Assembly: GCA_023055505.1 (NCBI GenBank)
Contig: JALIRH010000013.1
Coordinates: 2,728,001-2,792,000 of the forward strand
DNA: 64,000 bases
Reading direction: 5' to 3'
Origin: Callipepla californica brunnescens
Taxonomy: Eukaryota; Chordata; Aves; Galliformes; Odontophoridae
Positions 14,002 to 24,684 of the stretch are shown here, piece after piece. Both the position numbers and the translations under genes were made by a program. The notes below the pieces were generated by a model, which was given only the letters and a program-made list of their open reading frames with translations, ran no database searches and was not told the DNA's origin. Each line of letters begins with the position of its first letter. Position 1 is the stretch's first letter.

Positions 14002-14088
14002 GTGATTGTACACTGTGTACAGTACTGCCCCTTTGCGCTGAAGTGCCCCTCCTTGCAGGCTGCACGGCAGCAGATCATACAGGAAAAG
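14002..14088 (+). CDS. candidate coding exon, gene not recognised
   Basis: This is the best-framed exon-like segment on the plus strand. It is preceded by a long pyrimidine tract ending TTTTCTGCATTTTTCCAG and followed by AAG|GTAACA, a usable donor. It is 87 nt, an exact multiple of three. It is open in phase 0, giving a 29-residue peptide with four cysteines in its first half (VIVHCVQYCPFALKCPS...) and a Q-rich end (...QAARQQIIQEK). A second frame is also open and the third is not. I do not recognise the protein. A 7-bp inverted repeat with a 1-nt spacer (TGTACAC-T-GTGTACA, 14007-14021) sits inside. It could be an alternative exon, a lncRNA exon or chance: a stop-free run of this length is common. 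Confidence 0.2.
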
Positions 14089-15811
14089 GTAACAATTTTG
14101 CTTCTGGGCTAATCACCAGCAATTTCCATTAGCACTAACATTGTTCCACACAGTTCAGAAGTCTCAGTAGCATAACACTGCTTCTAAAAAGCAAAAAAAG
14201 CAGCATTCAAACAGCGGCCAAACTGATAACTTGCGCCAGTGCATTCAGAAAGAAACATGTTATTTATCCAAGAGAAATGTTAGAGTAAAACGTTGGGGGT
14301 TATCTGCACTCATGCAATCACTTCATTCCAGCACTTCTCCGAACACACCAGTCAAGGAAAAGAAAATGTACATTATTTTTTAACCAAGTTTTCCCTCTGA
14401 AGCTGAAGCACCTTCCCACTTTGTGTTCTGTCAGCTGCCGTGGCAGGCACACTACCCAGGAGTTAGGCACACGCTTCCAAAAGGGAGAGCAAACAGAGCA
14501 GGCAGTCCATGCAGGAGGCGAGAGGCACTTGAAGCTTCACAGGTCTTAGACACATGGGCCAGAAGTGCTTTCCTTCAGTCCTTCAGTGTTTCTTTCTGCC
14601 CCTCCTCACCGTCCCCTATCTCCTGTTTACCTCTGAGAGCTGAACTGACTGAAATCACTGCAAATACTTTTAATCTTAAAGCGTGTGCTTATCTCCTCTC
14701 CTGAAGTCAGCCCTTTGAAGATAAGGGACTGAGAGGGCTCTGCAGGCAAGGAGGGAAGAATTACTGGGGAATAAGGAAAAGGAGAGCAGGGACCGACACT
14801 TCCTGCCACTGGGATTCCTGACACGCTGCCATTCATCCTTCCCACTGACATGGAGCTGCCGGTCCCACAGATGCTTCATGGAGCTGGAGAACATGGACAC
14901 ACACACACAGCTGAACACGTGCCACGTGCAAGAGATCTCTGGATACACAGTGTCTGTGCAACCTCGAGCCTAACGAGATTAAATACCCGCAGTAAATTGG
15001 CTGTGTGATCCACACACACCACCACAATAATGAACTCAACACGGCACTGCACCACACTGCAGGAAGGAAGAACTACGGGAACGATTCCTTTGTCCCCTAC
15101 ACAACAGCACTGACTTGATAATTCTTTAAAAATTGAAAATAGCTGGCATAATCAGATAAATTATTAGAAGGCATATAAATCATGACCACTCGATAGAACC
15201 GCAGCAAGATTCGATGTAATGTGCAGATAAATATGAGGAATGACTACTGCTTTTTACTGAATTAAAACTGGCCGAAGTTCTAAGAAGACAAATGACACAA
15301 AATGACTCTACCTTCATTTGCAAACTAAGAAGGCGGAAGGAAAGCAGCAGACAGATAAATCTTACGTTTTCAACTGTTCTGTAGCTTACCCTGAGAACAA
15401 AAATTAATTGTAGATGGGAAAAATATTTTAATTAGAGCGGGGTGGGTGGGAATCTGAGCGCAGACTAAAGCTGTATGGAAATGTTGAACACTTGTGTAAG
15501 GAGGTGTCCTTCCTGTGCAGGATGCCCTGCTGCACACTGCTGCCTGGGTTGCTTTTGTTGGTACGCTGTGCCAGCCTTGGGAACCTAATATTTACGCACA
15601 GCTGACATTTCCTTACAGAATGCATCTTCTCTGCTCTCTGTGCAGCAAAGAATTCATGGACAAAGCGTGTCACCAAAGCAGGACCAGGAGCAAGCAAGCA
15701 GCTCTCCCTCTCACCAGCAAAGGCAGCCCAGGAGAAGTGGCTTCAGTCCCCAGTTTGCTCAGGATGTGACTGAAGCTCCTCAAAGCAAGGCTTTTGCAGG
15801 CAGCCACTCAC
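14089..15811. other. non-coding DNA with a short CA run
   Basis: Unique sequence with an (AC)7 run at 14896-14909 and a second CA-rich stretch near 15009-15025. The G-rich string GGGGTGGGTGGGA at about 15438 has three G-runs, one short of a canonical quadruplex. No gene is visible. Confidence 0.55.
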
Positions 15812-15850
15812 CTCTGTGTGCTTCCAGTGCATGAGACCCAGCAGCACCAG
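15812..15850 (-). CDS. weak candidate exon, hydrophobic peptide
   Basis: On the minus strand a strong acceptor (TTGTGCTGCTCCTGCAG) is followed 39 nt later by a strong donor (AGAG|GTGAGT). The segment is open and in phase 0 at both ends, encoding LVLLGLMHWKHTE. If the exon began further upstream the peptide would extend into a longer hydrophobic run resembling a membrane segment. CTG-repeat-like sequence makes such leucine runs common by chance, so confidence is low and no gene is assigned. Confidence 0.1.
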
Positions 15851-16856
15851 CTGCAGGAGCAGCACAACGGATACCCCGAGACAGCCCCCAGCCCCTGCTT
15901 CCCCCAGCAGGGCAGGAAGGCACAGCAGAATTTCCTCAGGCAAAGTTCATCACCATTTGCAAAGCATCACTCCCCATTACCGGAATCAACACCTCGGGAA
16001 ATCACTGAGGAAACTGGTCGTTCTGTCCAAGATTGCTCACTGAACGGTATGCACAGTCTCAAAGAAGAGGAATCTGAAGCATCCAAATCCTGTTCATGAC
16101 ACCCAGCCTGGTGCACCTGCCATCCACGGCATCTCTGCTTCTGTCCCTCCCCACTTTTGGCACATCCTCCACATCTCAGATCCTGGAAGACCTCCCACAG
16201 CACTAAGCAGAGATTCACAGTGGGTGTGAATCCCGGAGTGCTCCCCCAAGCCTCTGGGCACTATGCCCTGCTCATCTCACCACAGCTTCAGACCTCTGTA
16301 CCACGAATCAGAACAGCCTTAAGTGTCTTCCTCCTTCTGCTTCAGCTCCAGAGTCAAGAGTAGAGCAAGGGATCTTCAACAGTGTTCAGTCCAAATCTCT
16401 TCATAGGGTTTTTATTGCTCTCTAGCTTATTTTGGCTGTGTCAAAACACATACACAGCTTCTAACCCACATTCAGTAGGTAGTATGCTTGTGCTTATATG
16501 TGAAACATGCCTTTACCTGCCAGGGTGGGAGAGAGGATGGGTGAGCTGATCTGACAAATGAAACGCCCCAGGAACTGTGACCTTACCATAAACCCTAATC
16601 CCTTCCATTTTAAAATCTCCTTGGATAAAACCATCCCTGTAATACACAATACCCAATATAATACATTCTGCTCAAATACACCTTCTCCTGGAGGAACCAG
16701 GGGAAAGCAGACCACTATGAAACAAGCAGCAGACTCTTCTGCTTACTAAAGAAATGAAAGGCACTTCTACATCACAGCAGTGAGTGGTCTGTAAAACCCA
16801 GATAGAACAGGCGAGATTGATACCTGCCCGGGGGACCACACTGCACACGTCTTGTG
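15851..16856. other. non-coding DNA, nothing recognisable
   Basis: C-rich and A-rich unique sequence on the plus strand. Several overlapping short frames exist and none has a domain. I see no repeat. Confidence 0.5.
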
Positions 16857-16900
16857 AGTGTGTGTACGTGTATAACACACGCATACACATGGCACACATG
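16857..16900. repeat. alternating purine-pyrimidine tract
   Basis: GTGTGTACGTGTAT is followed at once by ACACACGCATACACAT. The TG half and the CA half face each other, giving an interrupted, roughly dyad-symmetric stretch that is almost wholly alternating purine and pyrimidine. Such DNA can adopt the Z form under negative supercoiling. This is a degenerate microsatellite, not a gene. Confidence 0.6.
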
Positions 16901-19900
16901 TCTAAGACATGTAAGACCTTACCCAAAGCATGGGACGTTGATCCTAACTGCAAAATGCCCCATTAACCAGTAGCACAGCCTGCTGCCATCACAGTGCACA
17001 GCAATGTGCAGCAGCGTGCTGCTCTCCTCGCAGACTGCTCATGTTAAGGGCTGTAGAAGTTCTCTGTGATTTCGCATGATCAGGAGTTTACAAACTCTTC
17101 CCAAAAATACAGCAGTTGCAATCACCACCATTAAACGAAGGCGGCTTTCTGGCTCCACTCGTCAGTTTTACGGGTTATTTCCAGTTCTTTGACTTTATGC
17201 CTTACCTGCCATGCCCAATTAAAATACGGGAAAGACTACCAAGAGACAAGCAGATCATTTCAGATAACATTTAAAGCTCACAGCTGACAGGGCCTGGAGG
17301 AAGGGGGCTGGGAGAGGCAAAGAGAGGAGATAATTGTTTCTTTTCCCCCCCACAGTTTCAAAAGCCCCTCCGTTTCCAAGTACAGACACAATCTTTTAAG
17401 CACTCATGCTGCTGCTCTGCCTTCTCTGCACGTGACACGTGAAGCTGCACTGACACAAGGCAGCCCAAAGCCCAGATGCTAATACAGACACTAGCGCTGG
17501 GGTCTGGATTTCTGCAGCTAACATGACTACAGGGAACAGCTTTCATTTCAAATAAAAGCCAGAACGCTTCTTTCCTCCAAAGGATTTTAAGCAAGCACGA
17601 CCCAATGTAGCACAGCACAGGCAAGTAACTAAGACATCGCTGTGAACTAGGAATCAGAACAGGTAGATTACAGACTGAAGTGATTCACAGGCACCTGCTG
17701 TAGGCTCTCTCCCTTGCTGCCTCACAGATCGCAATGCTTATTGGTAATGGAATTAAGTTCACCTCGACAGCTCTTTGGGGAGGAAGGGGTTTACACACAC
17801 CTGTAAGCAGAGCTCCTAAATAAACAAACACTGCAGCGTGCAGCTTGCTGCTGCTCAGCATCACAGAAGCCCTGGACTAACCATTTCAGAAAGCACAATT
17901 CATGTCACTGTCAATCCCCTGCCATCCCACCAGAACAGAACCGACAGAGAAGACAGCAGCAATTCGAGATGACTTCAGTGAAAACTTAGGAGACCTGGAA
18001 CTCAGCAGCTGGGGACAGCACACTCCTCATGCTGCCCTGCTAAAGGGCGGTGTGGGAGCAGGGAGCTCAGCAGGCACAGGCAGCAGTGTGGTACCCGAGG
18101 AACCAGCACTGCCCAGACCCTGATCCTTGACGTACAGGCAGAGCTCATACTTCACACTTACTTCAAACAAGGCCAGAAATCAGGAGACCTGATGGATCCA
18201 CCTTCTCAGAGATGAGAAAAGATGAATCATTTAGGTACTATTCAGCTGCATTTTACAGCACTTGCTAAAGGCTTCTCAAACTGCAAATAAAACTGGAAAG
18301 CCTCCCAGTTCGTACATACCTTCCTTGATCCTCACCCAGCTTGGTTTGCTGTCTATGTGGAGCTGATATGCTCCATCCACAGCTCACCTGCTCACTCTGG
18401 TCTCCAGCAGAGCGCTGCCTGGCAGGGCCTGCAGCCCTGCAGCAGCCTGGCCCAGGAAACAAAAAGGAATAAAGGAAAGTTCTGGCCAATGCCAGCGAGC
18501 AAAAACAGGTTCTGACCTCTCAGGTTAAGGGATTCAGAAACAGGCAGCCATCCTGAAAACATTCACCTGAGGGCATCCTTCTCAAAGCCTGCTGTGCTGC
18601 AGTGGGGACCAAAAGGAGGAACTCAGACCTGGCTCCCAGCACCATTTGCCTGGTTTCACGTCCGGGAATTCAACATAACATCTCAACAAATAATTCCCAA
18701 ACAGTGTTTTTAAAACGTGGGTGATTTCAAGCATGTGGAATATTCTGAGAACTTCACAACATCCATATGTCAGGCTTTTATATATAGGTGCTCCATACGG
18801 CACACAGATTACATCATTCTTCACAGCTGCTGATAATTGTATGAGGGAAAAAAAAAAAAGCCCAGTATCCTGACAGCCAAAGCACCAGGGCCACTTGTAA
18901 GGTGTTCATGGAGATCCCACAGACCGGTACCATGAAGGCGTTGTGCTGTGGGAGCCCAGCTCACACAACAGCTGAATAGCTTCAGTCACTCAGGGACATT
19001 TCTAAATTCTGCCCCAAGTTCCCAGGACAAAAGCCCAGGGCACTCATTCTCAGTGTTTCCCTGAAGCAATCCAGTAGCTCCTTGTTTGCTGCAAAAAACA
19101 CGTTACTATGAGGCTCAGCTCTTGTTTTCCTCCTCTCCCACCACAGCTGCTGATTAGCCTTTCAGCGGACCAAGCCAGACATCTCCCTGCTCCCCAGCTC
19201 TTCCTTTCCATCTGACCTCAACAGCCTCGAGAAATCTAAGAGCAAGTTCTCACTCCTCCTTGCATCCTACTGCCCCAGGCCTTCTCAGAACCAGGAGAGG
19301 ATCTCAGCCTCTCCTGCAGAGCCAGGCACAATTCTCCAGCTCTGAATTCTCCCACGTCTCTCCTGACAGATCACCAACGTGGCACTAGCGTCCCTGGCTT
19401 GCTTCCTTGCTGTTTTAAGCTTCCAACTATTTAATCAACAAGAATTGAACATACGTAAGGTTTGATGCCTGGAGAGAATTTTATTTTCGTTATACACCAA
19501 AAAGGCATGTTTCTGGTTTGTCAGGCAGGTTTCATTTACAGAGGCTTATAGCACTTGCACACAGCTCATTTTATTCTCAGCTTGTCTCCAGAGTGGCTGT
19601 AGGAGTACATCCATATGGTCAGGGCTTTACAGCTAAACTGGAAGTACCAAAACAGAGATGCAACTTGACTGCAGCGATATGCACTGCCTTGCTTCCTGCG
19701 CTGGGAAGCACGCAGCACCTCGCTCCCAACGCACAAACAGAGAGAGATGTGTGAGTGAGGCTGAGGGCAAAGCAGCTCCTTTACCACAGGGAGCTGCTGC
19801 TCTGCCACATCCCCACGGGGACTGTCCCTCAGCAGCTCATCCTCATCACAGCTCCCTCAGCCACCAGACAGAACCGCCAGAGAAACGCCAGCACCGCCCG

Positions 19901-20154
19901 TCAGCAACATAAGGTACACAGGAAAACAAAATCGATGCAGTCCCTATGAGCTTCTGCTTCTCAGCAAACGGGCAATTCACTCCAGGAGCTTGATAAGTAA
20001 ATGCGGTGCCTGCGCACAGACGCACTCATCTCCTTTCTCAGGGCCTGTGATCAGACACAGGCGCTCACACTGCTCCACTTTCCATGTACTTGCTCACTTG
20101 CGTGCTCTCCGGAACTGCCCATTAAAGGCAGCCTCCTTCTGTTGAGTTTTTGCA
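16901..20154. other. non-coding DNA with one A-run
   Basis: Unique sequence, with a run of twelve A at 18848-18859. No repeat family, splice-site pair or domain-bearing frame was recognised. The polypurine patch near 17290-17330 is followed by a C7 run at 17346. Confidence 0.55.
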
Positions 20155-20345
20155 TCTTATAAATGGTTAACTCAACAGCCTTCGTGACAGCCCCTGCTCC
20201 TGACAGCTCACCTTAATCTAATTAATTTATTGATCAAGCCTACAGCAAAGGAGCATCCCCCATTAAGCTGCATTTTATCATCCCGAGTTATATGACCGAA
20301 GGCCTTCTTATCATCTGAAATTTAGTTAGCAGTTGACATGCTGCC
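20155..20345. promoter_or_regulatory. candidate enhancer, homeodomain-motif rich
   Basis: The block contains AATCTAATTAATTTATTGAT with a TAATTA homeodomain core, the palindrome TTGATCAA, the string CATTAAGCTG and a GATA-type TTATCATC. The surrounding sequence is low in simple repeats and keeps CpGs in CCCGAG, ACCGAAG and TTCGTG. The texture resembles vertebrate conserved non-coding elements near developmental regulators. This is inference from composition and motifs; no conservation could be measured. Confidence 0.35.
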
Positions 20346-21008
20346 CACCCAAAAAGCCACACGTGGTGAGGGGCAGTTGGAGGTCAGAAGTGACTCGGTT
20401 TCAAACAGTGACCAGCAGGTTAGGCCAGAAGTTGAACAACAGCCTGGCTTGCTTATTTTACCAGAAAATGAATTGAAATTGCAATAAATAAATAAATAAA
20501 TCCTTAAAAGTCAATTCTCGAGATTGACTGGCTCTACCATTGCTCTACACTTCATCGTATTTGTGTCACTTGTAGACAGTTCTATTTCTGCCAACTGTGA
20601 TAATTACTTCACCGGGGAAGTGCGGGTTCCTTGGCACTACAATACGGCTTGAATGGCTTACAAAAAAACCTTGCAGGCAAAAAGAAAACAAACAAGGAAG
20701 CCAACTACATACTTAAACCAAACATCAGAGTAGTCTTTACACCCAAAATGAACAAATCACATCCAGACGATGGACATCCAGATAACCCATTTTCCCCGGC
20801 TGCCTAAGCCCCAGCACAGTGGTCTTTCTCTCTACAATCAAAAAACCCAGAAGCAGTTATAAACTGGCAGGAAATGAGAAGCTGAAGCAGCCAGCACCCT
20901 GCACATCTGACATGTTAGCCCTGCTAGCTGCAGTCCTACTGCTCTCTGTACATTCGCATCCGTGCACACACAGAAAGATGCAAATCAGACTTAAGTCTTG
21001 AGGCACTG
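20346..21008. other. non-coding DNA, nothing recognisable
   Basis: Unique sequence apart from the AATA run listed separately. I see no gene or splice-site pair. Confidence 0.5.
20483..20501. repeat. (AATA)n microsatellite
   Basis: Nearly five tandem AATA units. Confidence 0.85.
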
Positions 21009-21320
21009 CAGCCACTGGAGGGTAATTATAATAAATACTGCTTCCATGCTAATTACTATTTGTGTTTTTGCTATAAAATTAATTTGTTCAGGGAAGCTTG
21101 ACTGAACAGGTAGAGACAGCCAGACTGAAGAGCAGATCAGCGGCCTCATTCTAATTAATTTCTAGATATTAAATAGAAATCCTCATTTTAAGGAGTGCCA
21201 GACACATCATTTTGGCATTGGTGTACCAGGTGACTTACACCCATTGCCTCATTCGCTTGCAAATGTAAATTAATGTAAACCAGTGACAAGCAGGATGCAA
21301 ACATTTTACATAAATGTTTC
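21009..21320. promoter_or_regulatory. candidate conserved non-coding block
   Basis: AT-rich sequence with repeated homeodomain-type cores (TAATTA near 21024, CTAATTAC near 21050, TTAATTTG near 21078, CTAATTAATT near 21151, AAATTAATG near 21270). They lie in otherwise complex, non-repetitive DNA that ends just before a CR1 insertion. The density of TAATT cores over 300 bp is the only support. It may be an enhancer or simply AT-rich DNA. Confidence 0.28.
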
Positions 21321-21408
21321 CACAGTCTGAAACCACAGTGGGCCCGTGAGCAGCAAGCTGGGGGAGAGGTGGCATTTCTGAGAGACACCAGCTGGATGTG
21401 CGCATTTC

Positions 21409-21776
21409 CATAGGATCACGGAATTCCTACTGTTGGATGGGACCTCTGAGGGCCATCCGGTGCAATGCACAGGGACACCACAGCCCCACCAGGCTGCCCA
21501 GGGCCTTACCCAGCCTTGCCTTGAAAGCCTCCAGCAATGGGTCACCACCAGCATAGCACTAGGTCACCTACTGCAGTGCCCCACCACAACTTCCGTGGTG
21601 TTCACGCCTCCAGGAATGGGGAATCCACAACTTGTCTGGGCAACCTGTGCCAGGGCCTCACTACCCTCACAGTACGAAATTTCTTCATGCTACCCTTGTT
21701 TAGTGTAAAGCCTCATCCTACCACCAAGTTCCCTGACGAAGAGCCCCTCCCCAGCTTTCCTCATTTTAGAGGCACA
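21409..21776 (-). mobile_element. CR1 LINE fragment, antisense
   Basis: This is the longest repeat in the window. Read on the plus strand it shows the reverse complement of the CR1 end: AGGATCACGGAATTCC, GTTGGATGGGACCTCTGAGGGCCATC, then CCAGGCTGCCCAGGGCC, CTTGAAAGCCTCCAGCAATGG, CTGGGCAACCTGTGCCAG and a GTAAAGCC / CCCTCCCCAGCTTTCC block. The order matches CR1 inserted on the minus strand, with its 3' terminus at 21409 and truncation near 21776. It is diverged and partly rearranged around 21545-21610. Reading frames crossing it on the plus strand (for example 21433-21708) are antisense noise. Confidence 0.92.
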
Positions 21777-21989
21777 GCCTCAACCAGCGGCACGAGGCAG
21801 CGGCAGTTGCTCCCGGGGACAGAGTCTGCAGGAGAACTGAGCAGTGTCATCCTGGCACAGCCCTCCAGCCCCCGTGGCATAGATGTGCACAGTCCCTCAG
21901 GAACCACGAACAGCCCGCTGGGAGCTCTGAGGTCCTGAGGGCACCATTAGGGTTTCTGGGCTGCTCTCTCTCCTCCTCACTTCCTGCAG
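21777..21989. other. non-coding DNA next to CR1
   Basis: GC-richer unique sequence ending in the pyrimidine tract CTGCTCTCTCTCCTCCTCACTTCCTGCAG, cited only as an acceptor-like stretch at about 21961-21989. I see no gene. Confidence 0.4.
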
Positions 21990-22119
21990 TCTTCGCTGAA
22001 ATGAAGCAAACCTGCTGAAGCTTCTGCTCCATGCAAAAGCAAACCACGTATCAGTCAGTGCATCCCAGTGCACACAGCCAACAGCAGCCACCAAAATACC
22101 ACACTCGTTACTCCACCAG
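21990..22119 (+). ncRNA. possible non-coding exon
   Basis: A near-ideal acceptor (a run of C and T ending CTTCCTGCAG at 21989) precedes this segment and a consensus donor (CACCAG|GTGAGT) follows it 130 nt later. All three frames contain stops, so it cannot be an internal coding exon. A lncRNA or 5'-UTR exon would fit, as would coincidence. No promoter or second exon was found to pair with it. Confidence 0.13.
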
Positions 22120-24631
22120 GTGAGTGGAACTTTCACGGATGGGCAGTGACAGACCCCAGCCCACACCACCACTGAGTCACCCCTGCCCCTCTCATCCTCC
22201 CATCCAGAACGGTGTGTTCCCATGGCTGCATTCAGCCAGTCCTACCCAGCAGCACGAGCTGGGTATCGGATGTAGATGGGACACAAGGATCCCTCCCTCA
22301 GAGCTAGATAAAGGTCAGCTCTCCTTGTGGCAGCTTCACAAAGTGGGAAAACAGCATCTCTGCCATTGCAGTACATACAAAGCACAAGTCACTGGCTGGC
22401 TCCACTCGTATCGCTGTAAACATTAACAATCACCCAGAACACAAAGGCCTCTGTGTCAGACAGAGCTCCCAGCGATTTGCAAGACCTGAAGCTGTCCCAC
22501 AGCCAAGAGTCCAGCTTCAAGCACAGCCTGCCAGTGGTGCCAGCTGAAACATGGCCACGTCCGTACGTGTGGGGAGGCAGGGCTGGACTGGTCTTCCTCT
22601 TGCAACATTCCCCCTCGGTATACAAAGCTCACTTATCACATCTGCACAAGAGAACAAAGCAGCTCAGACCCAGGACTCAGGGGGACATGCCACTTCCCTG
22701 ATGTTAACAAGTGGGATATTAACAACAGCTATGAACAACTGTAGTCCTCATTCGGCTTCACTGAGTCACGGGCAAGTCTGTGGCCAACACCACACATCAT
22801 CACCACCTGCACCCCAGAGGAACACGTGGGACTTTTCCTGTATGAAACCTTCTAACACAAAGAAAAGGACAGAAGCGCCATCATAACATCATTATTTCAA
22901 AATCTTCTTATTCCCTATCAAAGCTGCCCAGATATAGGTGATGGTTGTTTTATTTAAGCAGCTCCAAGTTTAGACCACCTCCTGCTTTCCCAATAACGTC
23001 TGATTTCTGCTCACAAGCAGCATAAGAAACACTTTCATACCCCAGCAGTATGTAATGCTACCTGGATCCCCACATAATTTAAGTATGCAGCGCAGTGAGT
23101 CGGGTGCTGTCAGATGACAGCCAGTACTGCAGCTGGCATAGTAAGCACCGCTCAAACTGGTTAGCCTGAATTCACAGCACTGTCGTGTACATAAAGTTAT
23201 TATTTTTAATTAAGATAAAGCATTCTGAAACAAGAAAAACATTCAATTTTTCTAACTAAGTGATGCAGAAAAAATTGCCTAAATGATTCCAGAACTAAAT
23301 TTCACAATGGTTATGCTGTTTAAAAGTTCCAGAGCTTGGAAACTAGGCTGCACTCCTTAAGAGGCTCCTTAATAATTCAAGACCATTCAAGGTCAAGAGA
23401 AAGCAGAGATACAATGATTTCTCTTCTTGAAATTTAAGAGCAACCTCACCTCTCTCAAAGGCACCCGTGTGCGCTCCAAAGGTTACCACGGGATCTGAAA
23501 CAGTCAGGGTCAACACTTCAAGTCAGTGCATACAGCCCACTACTTTCATCAGCAGGCTGACTCCAAAACATCACTTACTTTAGTACTCAGTTTGGTGTAG
23601 CCTTGACAACATGCGCTCTTCCTGCACAAACTCAAGGCAATGCATCATTCAGAAGTAGCTGATGACCGATCCGATCTCTAAATGAAGCCCTCACAACATG
23701 CTACTCAGAAGAAAAAAAAAAAATCAGTAATAATAGTACCTACTGATGCAGGAAACAGAAATAACTCCCAATTAATCGTTACTAAAGCACAGCTCCAATT
23801 TGAGATCTGGCGGATTGTACAACCTGCACAGCAATGTTCCTCCTAAGCAATCCATCTGACCATTAAAAATTCACTTAGAAGTAGCAAGGAATGTTAGAGG
23901 ATTACATAGCAATCAGCTGCACCACTACACGTGTAAATAAATTAATTATCTTCTAGAGAAAAAAACCTCCCAGTACTTACTTCACAGAGAGACAAAGAGC
24001 AAAAGTATTGCTCTCACAACACTAGGCTGAAATAAAGTGCACAGGCCAACAGAGATTAAAGTGAACATCCTGACACTTGCACACAAGTGCTGGGCCACAA
24101 AACAGGAGGAGCGGTGCAAGCCTTCCTCGCCTTGCTGCTCACTGCAACATCTCATGGGTGGACACGCTAGAAAACGCACCGCCATGCCCCAAAGCAAGAT
24201 GAGAAATTACACACCCCTTGCCCACATGCTTTCAAGCACTTCTGTACCTAGCGGGATCCTCTTCTGCCTCCAGAGAGCTAACACAACCAGGTGTCCTCCC
24301 CACCCTGAGATTCAGAAAAGCCCGCTCCTTTGCGAATACAAGAGGCACAATTCCAGCCACTCCCTCCTTCCTGCCCCTTACCATTGAATCGGGAACAGTG
24401 GCTGTGAGCAATCTGTTAGTTATTCATTGTCTTTGTACTTTTGTTTCCATGTAATTTCTGGTAGGTTTGTTTTTGCACCGACTTGTCAGCCTGCTGTGCA
24501 CAAAACGCTATTCAAGTCTCAGACTATCAGCCCCTCTCTGCCAAGTGACAAATGGTAGATGCTTAAAAAAGTTCAGTGGCATACCAAGAGCGAAAAGATA
24601 ACAACACACAGCCTGAAAAAAAAGCCTGAAA

Positions 24632-24684
24632 TCCTTCTTTCTTTCTTCCCCCACTCCCATTTTCTCTTCTCCCCATCTCCCATC
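24632..24684. repeat. polypyrimidine tract
   Basis: About 53 nt of C and T interrupted by only a few A. Long homopurine-homopyrimidine tracts can form triplex DNA under supercoiling, but this one is interrupted and has no clear mirror symmetry. Confidence 0.6.

Noticed and set aside
14018..14027. TACAGTACTG, identical to the first ten bases of mature miR-101
   Set aside because: The match stops after ten bases and no complementary arm lies at the right distance, so there is no miRNA precursor.
21433..21938. Plus-strand ORFs of 91 and 133 codons
   Set aside because: They translate the antisense of a CR1 element.
23976..24060. Minus-strand GTAAGT donor with TTTATTTCAG acceptor
   Set aside because: All frames of the enclosed segment contain a stop, the best one just before the donor.
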